Assembly (NCBI RefSeq): GCF_037963865.1
Contig: NZ_CP150170.1
Location: 186,001 to 250,000, forward strand
Length of the DNA stretch: 64,000 nt
Direction of reading: 5' to 3'
Origin: Paenibacillus sp. FSL R10-2734
GTDB lineage: Bacteria > Bacillota > Bacilli > Paenibacillales > Paenibacillaceae
Shown one piece after another: positions 1 to 8,382 of the stretch (positions are counted from its first letter, which is position 1; the number at the start of each line of letters is the position of its first letter). The notes under the pieces were generated by a model. That model ran no database searches. It had not been told where the DNA came from and saw only the letters and a program-made list of their open reading frames with translations. Made by a program: the position numbers and the translations under genes.

Positions 1-86
1 ATTACTGCCCCAAGCTGCCAAATGCAGAGTGCGGTAATCCATAGTATGGATACGGAAACCCATTTCTTCTCCACCCATTTCCTCAT
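1..86 (-). CDS. ABC transporter permease, N-terminal fragment (sulfonate/nitrate/taurine type)
   Basis: Only the first 28 codons lie in the window; the gene runs off the left edge. The ATG at 86-84 follows an AGGGTGAG ribosome site. The visible peptide is a short basic leader (MRKWVEKK) followed by a hydrophobic stretch typical of a first membrane segment. It starts 16 bp after the stop of the ATPase gene, in the order binding protein - ATPase - permease seen in SsuABC/TauABC-type importers. The permease call rests mainly on this context, since the EAA loop is not in the window. Confidence 0.6.
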   Translation of the reverse strand, partial: MRKWVEKKWVSVSILWITALCIWQLGAV

Positions 87-101
87 CTATCTCACCCTAT
101 C

Positions 102-878
102 CTATTCTTCGAAATGACTTTGAATTTGGTTGTACAACGAGTAAAATTCCGGTGAGGCTACGTCCCGTGGATAAGGCAGTGTATTGTCATAGATATCCGT
201 GATATTGGAGGAAGGTCCTACAGACATAATGCCAATCCGTTCCCCTAGCAGCAATGCCTCCTGAATATCATGAGTTACAAAAATCACCGTCTTATGCGTC
301 TGTTGCCAGATATTGACCAGCTCCTTCTGCATCGTCCTACGGGTCATCGCATCGAGTGCACCAAAGGGTTCATCCATCAGCAGGATCGCCGGATCATTCG
401 CGAGCACCCTAGCCAGCTGAACACGCTGCTTCATACCTCCTGATAGCTCCTTCGGGAACTTTTCCTCGTGTCCGTTCAATCCAACAAGTCCGATATACCG
501 ATCCGATATGGAGCGCCGTTCTGCTTTTGCGATTTTCTTCATTCGCAGTCCGAACTCCACGTTCTCACGGACGGTCAACCAAGGGAATAAAGAGGAGTCC
601 GCCTGTTGAAACACCACCGCTCGGTCTCTGCCAGGCTTATTCACCTCTTCGTTATCCACCCGCAGATTACCGCCGGATTTGGAGACAAATCCGGCGATCA
701 TATTCAGCAGCGTCGATTTTCCGCAGCCACTTGGACCTAGTAGAACGAAGAACTCTCCACCTTTTATTACGAGATTCACATCTTTAATAATGTAGTGAAC
801 ATCTCCAGCGGCTGGCTCACTGTAGCTCTTGCGAAGCTGCTCAATATGAATGGTGTTCTGCTTAGCAGTTAATGACAT
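102..878 (-). CDS. ABC transporter ATP-binding protein, SsuB/TauB/NrtD type
   Basis: This 258-residue ATPase should power import of a sulfonate-like or other small organic anion at the inner face of the membrane. Visible motifs are Walker A GPSGCGKST (residues 48-56), a Q-loop (VVFQQ, about 88-92), signature LSGGMKQR (145-152), Walker B ILLMDEP (165-171) and the H-loop VTHD. The Q-loop followed by a FPWLTVREN stretch is typical of the nitrate/sulfonate/taurine subfamily. It lies 11 bp downstream of the binding-protein gene and 15 bp before the permease start, so the three form an operon. The substrate is inferred from the neighbouring arylsulfotransferase. Confidence 0.9.
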   Translation of the reverse strand: MSLTAKQNTIHIEQLRKSYSEPAAGDVHYIIKDVNLVIKGGEFFVLLGPSGCGKSTLLNMIAGFVSKSGGNLRVDNEEVNKPGRDRAVVFQQADSSLFPWLTVRENVEFGLRMKKIAKAERRSISDRYIGLVGLNGHEEKFPKELSGGMKQRVQLARVLANDPAILLMDEPFGALDAMTRRTMQKELVNIWQQTHKTVIFVTHDIQEALLLGERIGIMSVGPSSNITDIYDNTLPYPRDVASPEFYSLYNQIQSHFEE

Positions 879-889
879 TCTGAACCCTC

Positions 890-1921
890 CTATTTCTTGT
901 ACGTAACCTCTTCTGGCAATGCCTTCGCCAGCGGCTCAAGATTCAGCTTGCGATCCAGATCGAAATCCTTCTCGATGATTCCTGTGTCGACCATATATTG
1001 CTTCTGCTTAGTCAGACTGTCATAAGCCTCCTGCGTGAATCCGAGGGCCCATGGATTGTTTGGAAGATCTTTGATCGTAGATTCCTTAGGCTGCTTCACT
1101 TCCTCATACATCAGATCGGCAACCTCATCTGGATGAGCCTGTGCATAGACCCCAGCTTCATCCACTGCTGCGAGAAAGCTCGCGATCCCCTGTGGATTGT
1201 TAGCTACAAAATCATTTCCTGCTACAATGCCCATACCTAACCGCACGGTTGTTTTGGACATATCCGTCAGCTCATGTACGCCTGCAAGGGCACCCAGCTT
1301 ATCATTAAGAACTGAACCATAGAACCATGCGCCATCCACAGCCCCTTGCTTCAAAGCGATATAAGATTCATCGAATGCTCCCTGTCCTATCAACTCCACA
1401 TCACTTAAAGCAAGCTGATTTTCTTTCAAATATTCATCCCAAAGGTACGGAATGAAGGTTCCGCGAATAAAGCTCAGCTTCTTGCCTTTCAGCTCCTCAG
1501 CTGTCTTGATATCATCCTGTACGAACAGCTTCCATTCTGTAGAAGCTTCATCTGTCGCCAGACCCGCCGAGGCGATGATCGAGTAATCTCCCTTCGAAAC
1601 TGCATTCAGTAAGGGAAAGTCCGCTCCGAAAGCCACATCCACCTGTTTAATAAAGAGTGCATTTACGCCTTCTGCCGGAGAACCGAAGTTGACTAGTTCA
1701 GCGTCTATCCCGTGTTTAGCAAATATCCCCTTATCTAACGCCACTCGAAAGGTCGGATTCGTATTAATGTCGGCAATTTTAATCTTCAACGTCTCTTCTT
1801 TGCCGCTCGCCGCTCCATCCTCCGAAGGCGACGCATCGCCTTTGGAGCTGCAGCCTGACAAAAGAATCACCAACGATAAGGATAAGAGCAGAAAGCTTGA
1901 GCTGATCCATGATTTTTTCAA
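890..1921 (-). CDS. ABC transporter substrate-binding lipoprotein, SsuA/NMT1-like
   Basis: This is an extracytoplasmic solute-binding lipoprotein. I chose the TTG at 1921 as start because GAGGGGG lies about 9 nt upstream and the protein then begins with a proper lipoprotein signal (KK, a hydrophobic run, lipobox LLSGC, Cys about residue 24). An upstream ATG at 1972 would overlap the preceding gene and put 17 hydrophilic residues before the signal. The mature part (IKIADINTNPTFRVALDKGIF, then FGSPAEGVNALFIKQVDVAFG) is the periplasmic-binding fold of the NMT1/SsuA family. About 343 residues, normal length. The ligand is unknown; an aryl or alkyl sulfonate is the best contextual guess. Confidence 0.85.
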   Translation of the reverse strand: MKKSWISSSFLLLSLSLVILLSGCSSKGDASPSEDGAASGKEETLKIKIADINTNPTFRVALDKGIFAKHGIDAELVNFGSPAEGVNALFIKQVDVAFGADFPLLNAVSKGDYSIIASAGLATDEASTEWKLFVQDDIKTAEELKGKKLSFIRGTFIPYLWDEYLKENQLALSDVELIGQGAFDESYIALKQGAVDGAWFYGSVLNDKLGALAGVHELTDMSKTTVRLGMGIVAGNDFVANNPQGIASFLAAVDEAGVYAQAHPDEVADLMYEEVKQPKESTIKDLPNNPWALGFTQEAYDSLTKQKQYMVDTGIIEKDFDLDRKLNLEPLAKALPEEVTYKK

Positions 1922-1943
1922 AACAACATCCCCCTCGAATTTG

Positions 1944-3398
1944 TTAATTGGCTTTGCGGCTACTTCCTTCATCTGTCGTCGCTACACAAGCAGCTCCCTC
2001 AACAAACGGTAGGGTTGTCGCTACACTTACTACAGAATCCGATCCCTTAGGTGCGGCCCCTGGTACTCTGAACTGCGTTACATCTATTGCCTCAATCGCT
2101 TGTTCCACTGGCTTCTCCAGCTGTGGTACCCACGCATAAGGTACACGGTAGGAACGGTAGACCATGTTCGTATTTCTGGAGTCTATAAATGGCGAGATAT
2201 ATTCCCACACCAGTTCATGTTCTGGCGTAACTTCAAATAATCTGCCGTTGGAGCCCTCCGTGATTAAGGTATTGCCATTCGGCAACCGCTGAGCTGAGCT
2301 GATGTAAGGACTGTAGAATTTATAAGAATCAGTAGGAACGGAGAAGCCTGCTTCTGCCGCGGTATACTGCCACTCAATTTCGAGTGTTACTGGATTGATC
2401 TCCAGAATTCGCGAGTGATCGCGGAGTGCATTCTTTTGCCCAAAGGGAGAAGATGGATTTGGAAGACCATAACCACCCCAACCTCCGTTATCAAATACGA
2501 GTAAGTTGCCTTCTCCCGGCAAACCCTTCGGAATGATATGCGCATGATGCTGGCCAATGATCCAGTCAATATGCTTCAATTCTGGTAACGAGTAGTCTGG
2601 ACCTATTCTCCACACGATGGCTCCCGTACGCTTATCCGTAATCGCGATAATATTGGCTTCTCGCGCATCCCAGATCACATTATCCGGATGGAACCGCTCA
2701 TCACCCGCATCATAAAATTTATTTGGGCCTACATAGGAGGCCGAATTGATATGCAGCCAGTCTCCAACACCGCCACCCAGATTCCCGAAGGAGCGTGAGT
2801 TAGGATCACGAAAAAGTACGTTTTTGGCCGCTTCATCAAAGCCTAGCTCTGCAAAATGTTCGTTCGGAGCCCATTCCCAGACGATATTCCCTTCCCAATC
2901 AACCTCGATAATCGTATCATCTAGCAACTGCTTGTCGGAGATTTGGTGGTTGTAGATATTTTTGTGAGCGAGGATTAAAGTATTGCCACCGTCTACTTTG
3001 GGCTCAAGCCCTGGTGCAAAATATCCTACCGGATTACCTTCGCGCTGATAATCGTGATGCTGGCGAGCATACCAGAGTGGTTCATAACCCGGATCTTCTA
3101 TATGTTCATAGCTGTTATATTTCCATACGATGTTGCCGTCCCAATCGACCTGAACCAGATCTACATTGTCCTGTATGCCGAATTTCGGATCTCTTCTTCC
3201 TGTGCTGCCTAATACATAACCACCGGGGAAGATCTTGGCCGGAAATCCAAGCAGTCCCTTCCACAAGTGCACCTCTTTACCGTTCATATCAATCAGTACA
3301 ACGCCTTCTTCACCAGCCTGAAATACAGTGTAGCCACTCCATGCTTTGCCCGGATTATATACGGTTGCTCCAGTTGGATAAATGGTTGAATGTCCCAT
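1944..3398 (-). CDS. Arylsulfotransferase (ASST) family protein
   Basis: This 484-residue protein resembles PAPS-independent aryl-sulfate sulfotransferases (PF05935/PF14269), which move a sulfate group between phenolic donors and acceptors on a beta-propeller scaffold. Repeating blade-like segments are visible (VDWDGNIVWKYNS, VDWEGNIVWEWAP, NPVTLEIEWQYTA, TPEHELVWEYIS). Conserved histidine clusters appear in ARQHHDYQ and IGQHHAHI and could hold the catalytic His. There is no signal peptide, unlike the periplasmic enterobacterial enzymes, so a cytoplasmic location is predicted. It starts 28 bp after marR and ends just before the sulfonate-type transporter, which supports a role in handling imported aryl sulfates. 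Activity has to be tested. Confidence 0.8.
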   Translation of the reverse strand: MGHSTIYPTGATVYNPGKAWSGYTVFQAGEEGVVLIDMNGKEVHLWKGLLGFPAKIFPGGYVLGSTGRRDPKFGIQDNVDLVQVDWDGNIVWKYNSYEHIEDPGYEPLWYARQHHDYQREGNPVGYFAPGLEPKVDGGNTLILAHKNIYNHQISDKQLLDDTIIEVDWEGNIVWEWAPNEHFAELGFDEAAKNVLFRDPNSRSFGNLGGGVGDWLHINSASYVGPNKFYDAGDERFHPDNVIWDAREANIIAITDKRTGAIVWRIGPDYSLPELKHIDWIIGQHHAHIIPKGLPGEGNLLVFDNGGWGGYGLPNPSSPFGQKNALRDHSRILEINPVTLEIEWQYTAAEAGFSVPTDSYKFYSPYISSAQRLPNGNTLITEGSNGRLFEVTPEHELVWEYISPFIDSRNTNMVYRSYRVPYAWVPQLEKPVEQAIEAIDVTQFRVPGAAPKGSDSVVSVATTLPFVEGAACVATTDEGSSRKAN

Positions 3399-3426
3399 GT
3401 TTCATCTCTCCTATATTCGATTTATT

Positions 3427-3972
3427 TTAGTAGCTAAGATAATTACTTTTCTTTGAAGAGGCTCGTGGCTTCTGTTCAAGGATTAACGAGGCTTCACCCT
3501 CAGCATTCTCCTTCGCCAGCTTCAGCAAGGCATCCGAGAATCCCTCCAGATTACTGATGATCCGCTGGTAGAAGTGACTTTGCTGCGCCAATTCCTCTTC
3601 CGTAAAATCCTCAAACAGAAGCGAAATACATCGTTCCCCGATATTGCTGTTAAGCTCTGCCATCTCTCGGCCTTTGTCCGTGATGTCCAGCATCACCGTC
3701 CTGCGATCCCCTTCCTTGCGTCTGCGCACGGTATATCCGCCGGCTTCCAGCTTATCGCTTAGCGCGGTGATCGCACCTGACGTGAAATCCAGTTCATCCG
3801 CTAAGTCTCCAAGCCGCTGTTCACCCTCGCGAATGATTTTATGCAGAATTAGCATGCCTGGTAAAGAGATACCTTCCACGGTGACCTTATCCCGCTCCTT
3901 AACGAATCTACGGACCACCTTGCGGAATACCCAATCTGTCTCCTCCAGCTGCCTCCAGTACTTGTCGCTCAT
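3427..3972 (-). CDS. MarR-family transcriptional regulator
   Basis: This winged-helix regulator of about 181 residues is predicted to bind DNA as a dimer and respond to small, often phenolic, ligands. The sequence shows the MarR core: LGDLADELDFTSGAITALSDKLEAGG (recognition helix), then the wing YTVRRRKEGDRRTVMLDITDKG. The ATG at 3972 follows GAGGTAG; a longer reading from a TTG at 4032 runs through the leader hairpin and is unlikely. It is the first gene of the operon that continues into the arylsulfotransferase and ABC genes, so it probably autoregulates the operon in response to an aromatic or sulfur compound. Confidence 0.9.
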   Translation of the reverse strand: MSDKYWRQLEETDWVFRKVVRRFVKERDKVTVEGISLPGMLILHKIIREGEQRLGDLADELDFTSGAITALSDKLEAGGYTVRRRKEGDRRTVMLDITDKGREMAELNSNIGERCISLLFEDFTEEELAQQSHFYQRIISNLEGFSDALLKLAKENAEGEASLILEQKPRASSKKSNYLSY

Positions 3973-4007
3973 TGCTACCTCATCTCTCTCCATAGCCAAC
4001 AAAAAAA

Positions 4008-4050
4008 GACTCCCAGCACATACCCCTAACAAGGGATTAGTGCGGGAGCC
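4008..4050 (-). terminator. Terminator-like hairpin in the marR leader (candidate attenuator)
   Basis: On the minus strand GGCTCCCGCAC pairs with GTGCTGGGAGTC and is followed directly by TTTTTTT. It lies between the predicted marR promoter (4120-4149) and the marR start (3972), inside the transcript leader, so it would stop transcription of the operon unless overcome. No T-box specifier stem or known riboswitch core was recognised. Confidence 0.7.
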
Positions 4051-4119
4051 TTTGGCGGTCCAATCGGCTCGGATGGATTATTTCACTATTCATTTAATTA
4101 CTGTTTAAGTATTGCTGAT

Positions 4120-4149
4120 ATCATATACCCCTTTATTCCTACCTGTCAA
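4120..4149 (-). promoter_or_regulatory. Predicted sigma-A promoter for the marR-ASST-ABC operon
   Basis: On the minus strand there is TTGACA (4149-4144), an 18-bp spacer and TATGAT (4125-4120). Just downstream an A/T-rich imperfect inverted sequence (about 4090-4115) could be a MarR site. Confidence 0.65.
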
Positions 4150-4190
4150 GTATGGATTTATTCACAATCAAATTAAATTTGAAATTCCCG

Positions 4191-4219
4191 TTGACATTTT
4201 GCCCATTGTTAAATATATT
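4191..4219 (+). promoter_or_regulatory. Predicted sigma-A promoter of the manganese transporter operon
   Basis: TTGACA at 4191-4196, a 17-bp spacer and TATATT at 4214-4219 give a near-consensus promoter. Transcription would start near 4226, just ahead of the two palindromic boxes. Confidence 0.7.
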
Positions 4220-4233
4220 GTACCTAAGAATAA

Positions 4234-4253
4234 TTGTTTACCTAGGGAAACAA
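4234..4253 (+). promoter_or_regulatory. MntR/DtxR-like operator box 1
   Basis: The 20-bp near-palindrome TTGTTTACCTAGGGAAACAA resembles the Bacillus MntR box (TTTGCCTTAAGGAAA type). It lies just downstream of the predicted start point of the Mn transporter operon, so a bound metalloregulator would block initiation or early elongation. Confidence 0.65.
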
Positions 4254-4272
4254 ATTAGAAGTTGATAACAAA

Positions 4273-4290
4273 TGTTTCTTATAGGAAACA
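4273..4290 (+). promoter_or_regulatory. MntR/DtxR-like operator box 2
   Basis: TGTTTC-ttatag-GAAACA is a perfect 6-bp inverted repeat and shares the GTTTC...GAAAC arms of box 1, 39 bp away centre to centre. It sits between box 1 and the ribosome site of the ATPase gene. Confidence 0.6.
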
Positions 4291-4323
4291 AGCTAGTACA
4301 TCTTTAAGACGAGGAGTTTTTTC

Positions 4324-5070
4324 ATGATCGAAATTAGAAATCTTAACGTGGATTATTTCGGTAATTCTGCACTGGAAAATATAAATATAGACATCCCTTT
4401 TGGACATACGGTAGGAATTATCGGGCCGAATGGTGCCGGTAAATCTACATTCATTAAGTCATTGTTAGAGGTGATCAAGAAGAGAACCGGAACGGTGATG
4501 ATAGAGGGGAGAGACATTTCTGAATATAAACGCAAGATAGCATATGTGCCGCAAAAAAATGACATTGATCTTACCTTTCCAATCACAGTAAAGGATACTG
4601 TCCTAACTGGAACTTACCCAAATCTGAGGATTTTTCAGCGTCCCGGAAAAAAAGAGCGAGAAAGGGTCGCACAATGCATGGCAATGGTGGATATTAGTGA
4701 CCTTGCAGACAAACAGATTAGCAATTTATCTGGAGGACAGCTTCAAAGGGTCTTTATTGCCAGGGCTCTCGCACAGCAAGCTAATGTATTTTTTTTAGAT
4801 GAGCCTTTTGTCGGTATCGACTTAGTCAGTGAGAAGATTATTGTAGAACTGCTTAAGCATCTTCGCGAGGAAGGGAAAACCATACTGATCGTTCATCATG
4901 ATTTGCATGAAGTCGAAGAATATTTTGACAAAGTTATCATTCTAAATAAAAAGCTTATTGCTTTTGGTGACGTTAAAGATACCTTTACATCAGAGAATAT
5001 TCTCAGAGCATATGGTGCCTCCTTAGGTAATCTGGTGGTCAAAGGAATGGGGGGTGCTGAAAATGATTGA
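4324..5070 (+). CDS. Manganese-type ABC transporter ATP-binding protein (MntB/ZnuC family)
   Basis: This 248-residue ATPase belongs to the cluster 9 metal-ion importer family. Walker A is GPNGAGKST (residues 34-42); the signature NLSGGQLQR and Walker B VFFLDEP follow, with the switch histidine in IVHHDLHEVEEYFD. It is the first gene of a three-gene operon; its stop overlaps the permease start. The two upstream palindromes and the metal-ligand residues of the binding protein point to Mn2+ rather than Zn2+. Energises metal import at the cytoplasmic face. Confidence 0.9.
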   Translation: MIEIRNLNVDYFGNSALENINIDIPFGHTVGIIGPNGAGKSTFIKSLLEVIKKRTGTVMIEGRDISEYKRKIAYVPQKNDIDLTFPITVKDTVLTGTYPNLRIFQRPGKKERERVAQCMAMVDISDLADKQISNLSGGQLQRVFIARALAQQANVFFLDEPFVGIDLVSEKIIVELLKHLREEGKTILIVHHDLHEVEEYFDKVIILNKKLIAFGDVKDTFTSENILRAYGASLGNLVVKGMGGAEND

Positions 5071-5905
5071 TTATTTCTCTAGTTTATTAAATATTCCGAT
5101 ATACGCACTTAACGCCGGATTATCTGCGATCATCCTTGGAATTGTATCAGGAGCTTTAGGGAGTTTTATTGTGCTTAGAAAAATGTCTTTGATGGGGGAT
5201 GCCTTGTCCCATGCTGTACTCCCTGGTGTGGCGTTATCTTATATATTAGGGATCAACATTCTTCTGGGGGCCTCACTATTTGGACTTCTAGCAGCCATTC
5301 TCATTCAATTTATTACAAGCCGCAGCAATATCAAAAGTGATACCTCTATCGGGATTATTCTCAGTTCGTTTTTTGCTCTAGGTATTGTTCTAATCACCTT
5401 TGCCAAGAGCGGGCTTGATCTGACTCATATTTTGTTTGGCAACATTCTGGCCGTCCCACAGTCCGAGTTAATGCAATCATTTATTATTATGCTTGTTGTT
5501 ATCGCCGTTATTTCATTGTTGTATAAAGAGCTTTTAATGAGTTCGTTTGATCCGGTTGTCTCTAAAGCCTATGGGTTAAAAACAGGGTTCTACCATTATT
5601 TATTGATGATGCTGCTATCTGTGGTTACCGTATCTTCATTATCTCAAGTAGGAATTGTGCTTGTTATTGCAATGCTTGTTATTCCTGCCGCTACATCCTA
5701 TCTCTGGACGAATAAGCTAATCCACATGATTATTGTAGCTTCTGCAATCGGCGCTGTATCCGGAATATTAGGCGTGTTTGTAAGCTTTAGATTCAATTTA
5801 CCCACAAGTGCCACCATTGTTCTGGTAGGTGTAAGTTTGTTTGCTATTTCATTTATCATCTCACCTAAAAATAATTTCCTGAGGAAAGGGTTGAAACAAG
5901 GATGA
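5063..5905 (+). CDS. Manganese-type ABC transporter permease (MntC/ZnuB family)
   Basis: This polytopic membrane protein of about 280 residues has eight or so hydrophobic segments and carries the family's conserved MSLMGDALSHAVLPGVALSY motif near the N-terminus. Start at ATG 5063 is preferred (GGGGGT upstream); a GTG at 5054 would add three residues. It overlaps the end of the ATPase gene by 8 bp and the start of the binding-protein gene by 4 bp (ATGA), showing translational coupling. It forms the membrane channel of the importer. Confidence 0.9.
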   Translation: MIDYFSSLLNIPIYALNAGLSAIILGIVSGALGSFIVLRKMSLMGDALSHAVLPGVALSYILGINILLGASLFGLLAAILIQFITSRSNIKSDTSIGIILSSFFALGIVLITFAKSGLDLTHILFGNILAVPQSELMQSFIIMLVVIAVISLLYKELLMSSFDPVVSKAYGLKTGFYHYLLMMLLSVVTVSSLSQVGIVLVIAMLVIPAATSYLWTNKLIHMIIVASAIGAVSGILGVFVSFRFNLPTSATIVLVGVSLFAISFIISPKNNFLRKGLKQG

Positions 5906-6819
5906 AACACATAAGGATTCTCTCTTTGGCAATGTTCATTTTAATTCTTACCGCTTGTTCAAATGCTAGTGAAGGAGAAACAGACAATGATAAGCTGAAG
6001 ATTGTTGCGACGTACTCCATTATCGCGGATATGACAGAAAACATTGTTGGGGAAAAAGCTGAAGTATACAGTATGGTTCCTATCGGAACAGATCCGCATA
6101 TGTACGACCCATTACCGAAGGATACAAGTAAAGTATCTAGCGCAGATATCATTTTCTATAACGGAATGAACCTAGAGACAGGTAAGGGATGGTTTCAGGA
6201 CCTGCTTGATGTCACTAATAAAAAGGATGTTGCTTTTGCAGTCTCCGATGAAGTATCTCCCCTGTACCTAAGTGAAAAGGGTAAAGAAACTCAGGTAGAT
6301 CCTCATGCCTGGCTCGATATTCAGAATGCAATAAAATATGTAGATATTATCACTAAACGTGTAATCGAAAAAGATCCGGACAACAAACAATTTTATCTGA
6401 ATAATCAATCAGAATATGTTAAAAAACTTAATGAATTAGATCAATATGCCATAGAAGCGGTAGAGAAAATCCCACAAGAGAAACGCATCCTTGTTACAAG
6501 CGAGGGAGCATTCAAATATTTTTCAAAAGCCTACGGATTTGAATCAGCCTTCATCTGGGAGATCAATACGGATAGTCAAGGCACGCCTGAACAAATGAAA
6601 CGAATCATTAACATTATTGACGAAAATCAAGTGCCAGCTTTATTTCTGGAAACGAGCGTTAATCCGAAAACAATGGAGACCATCTCCATTGAAACGGGAG
6701 TACCGATACATTCTAAGATTTTCACCGATTCTTTAGCTAAAAAAGGCGAAGACGGTGACACATACATTAAGATGATCAAGTGGAATATTGATAAAGTCGT
6801 AGAAGGATTATCGTCATAA
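5902..6819 (+). CDS. Metal-binding lipoprotein of the ABC importer (MntA/PsaA-like)
   Basis: This is a 305-residue cluster A-I metal-binding protein with a lipoprotein signal (lipobox LTAC, Cys about 19). The four metal ligands can be placed by motif: His66 (GTDPHMYDP), His135 (VDPHAWLD), Glu201 (VTSEGAFKYFS) and Asp276 (FTDSLA). His-His-Glu-Asp is the Mn2+/Fe2+ ligand set of PsaA and MntC; zinc proteins usually have a third His in place of Glu and a His-rich loop, which is missing here. This is the best sequence evidence that the operon imports manganese. It is the last gene of the operon. Confidence 0.9.
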   Translation: MKHIRILSLAMFILILTACSNASEGETDNDKLKIVATYSIIADMTENIVGEKAEVYSMVPIGTDPHMYDPLPKDTSKVSSADIIFYNGMNLETGKGWFQDLLDVTNKKDVAFAVSDEVSPLYLSEKGKETQVDPHAWLDIQNAIKYVDIITKRVIEKDPDNKQFYLNNQSEYVKKLNELDQYAIEAVEKIPQEKRILVTSEGAFKYFSKAYGFESAFIWEINTDSQGTPEQMKRIINIIDENQVPALFLETSVNPKTMETISIETGVPIHSKIFTDSLAKKGEDGDTYIKMIKWNIDKVVEGLSS

Positions 6820-6822
6820 AAA

Positions 6823-6850
6823 AGGCTGTCGAGAATTTTCTCGACAGCCT
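6823..6850. terminator. Terminator between convergent mnt and NHL genes
   Basis: AGGCTGTCGAGAA pairs perfectly with TTCTCGACAGCCT. On the minus strand it is followed by TTTTTT, so it clearly serves the NHL-protein operon. On the plus strand the stem is the same but no T-tract follows, so termination of the Mn operon may be weaker. Confidence 0.85.
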
Positions 6851-6878
6851 AAACTCCTATAAAGAATATAACAAATAA

Positions 6879-8348
6879 TTATTGACCACTTTCCAGTACA
6901 ATCGCGTGACTGTCCTCATCATAAACCTGCATAAAGGATGAAATAGTCGGTAAATAATCGGCTGCCACATACAAAGTACCCTTTATGATTTGCACATTAA
7001 GGCTCGCGTCCGGCTTTAAAGTGAGTGTCCAATCCCCTTTGCGAATCACGGTCTCTTTGCTTGCCGCATCCCAACGAACGTCCGCTCCCCATGAGCTAAA
7101 GAACGCTCTAACCGGTAAATATATTTTATCGGACTCCTTAAGAGGTAGAGTAGCAGTATTTAAATTCACCTGCACTCCGTCCAACCATACTTGCATGTTC
7201 TTACCCGCTGGTAGTAGCGAGACTGCATCAAGCAGATCAGCCTCGCTACGCAGTGGCTTAAGGGCTTGCAGATCGAGGTTCAAGACCTTCAGCTTGTTAT
7301 TCAGCGTATCCGTCACATACAAGTTCCCGGAGGTAATCGCAACGCCAGAAGGCTGGTTAAACATCACTTTATCCAATGCTCCAACCTGATCTCCCGAGGT
7401 GGCTTGCCCTGCAACTGTGATGACTCTTCCATCCTTCTGAATGGCCCGAATGCGATGATTCAGACTATCAGCAATCAGCAACACTCCATCGGCATAGGCC
7501 AGTCCACGAGGACGATTAAACAGCGCCGACAGACGATCTCCATTGTGGAACCCTCCAGTCATATAGCCAGTCACAGGATCAACACTGGTTGCTTTGCCTG
7601 CAAAGGTCTCAACCTTATCGCCTTTAATCAACCGGATCATCTGATTCCCACTGTCAGCCACATAAAGATTACCGGTTTCATCGAACACAAGACCCACAGG
7701 CTCATTAAATTTGGCCAAAGCTACTGCTCCGTCTAAATATGCACCATTACTCCCCTGCTGACCCACAAAAGTAGTCACAATACCTTCCGGTGTAACTTTG
7801 CGAATCACATGATTCAGCGTATCGGCTACATATACATTGTTATTGCTGTCTACAGCTAAACCACCTGGAGCGTTAAACTGCGCCGTATTGGGTTGTCCAT
7901 CTTTATAGCCGGCGATTCCCGTTCCTGCGAAGGTGTACACTTCTCCATTCTTTATTTTACGGATAACATGATTGTCGGTATCACTGATATAGATATTGCC
8001 TTTACTGTCTACAGCGGTATACGTCGGATGATTAAACAAGGCCTTGCCACTCTTATCATCGATATATCCTTCAGCACCTTGTCCAGCCACTGTCTGCAGC
8101 TCTCCATTACTCCACTTGCTGATCGTACCGTTTCCCGACTGAACGATAATAAGGTCATTGCTACCAGGTACGGCAGTCAATCCCCAAGGCTGTTTAAGAG
8201 AGAATACAGCATTAGACGAAGCATTCTGCGTGATAGTCCCTTGAACGTCACCACTTGTGTTTTGCACTGCCTCTGCGGTAACGATACTGGATAGTGATCC
8301 GCTTATGAGCATAAATCCACAAACGATGGAGATGAGTTCCTTTTTCAT
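6879..8348 (-). CDS. Exported NHL-repeat beta-propeller protein with C-terminal copper-amine-oxidase-like stalk domain
   Basis: This 489-residue protein starts with a Sec signal peptide (MKKELISIVCGFMLISGSLSS...). Residues 50-370 contain about six NHL repeats, seen as repeated VDSKGNIYISDTDNHVIRKI-like units ending in asparagine- and histidine-rich blades. Residues about 385-489 match the Cu_amine_oxidN1 (stalk) domain common on Paenibacillus surface proteins (KIYLPVRAFFSSWGADVRWD). No catalytic residues are evident; NHL propellers mostly bind proteins or ligands. It follows the FecR gene by 34 bp and ends at a strong terminator, so it is probably the last gene of the cyclase/FecR operon and an outer-surface partner of it. 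Confidence 0.85.
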   Translation of the reverse strand: MKKELISIVCGFMLISGSLSSIVTAEAVQNTSGDVQGTITQNASSNAVFSLKQPWGLTAVPGSNDLIIVQSGNGTISKWSNGELQTVAGQGAEGYIDDKSGKALFNHPTYTAVDSKGNIYISDTDNHVIRKIKNGEVYTFAGTGIAGYKDGQPNTAQFNAPGGLAVDSNNNVYVADTLNHVIRKVTPEGIVTTFVGQQGSNGAYLDGAVALAKFNEPVGLVFDETGNLYVADSGNQMIRLIKGDKVETFAGKATSVDPVTGYMTGGFHNGDRLSALFNRPRGLAYADGVLLIADSLNHRIRAIQKDGRVITVAGQATSGDQVGALDKVMFNQPSGVAITSGNLYVTDTLNNKLKVLNLDLQALKPLRSEADLLDAVSLLPAGKNMQVWLDGVQVNLNTATLPLKESDKIYLPVRAFFSSWGADVRWDAASKETVIRKGDWTLTLKPDASLNVQIIKGTLYVAADYLPTISSFMQVYDEDSHAIVLESGQ

Positions 8349-8382
8349 TACATTTTTTCTCCTCTCGAAGGTCAGTGCGCCT

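Noticed and set aside
3950..4120. T-box-like text (TTGGACCGC) in the marR leader
   Set aside because: The leader is too short for a specifier stem, the T-box core is incomplete and no aminoacyl-tRNA or amino-acid gene follows.
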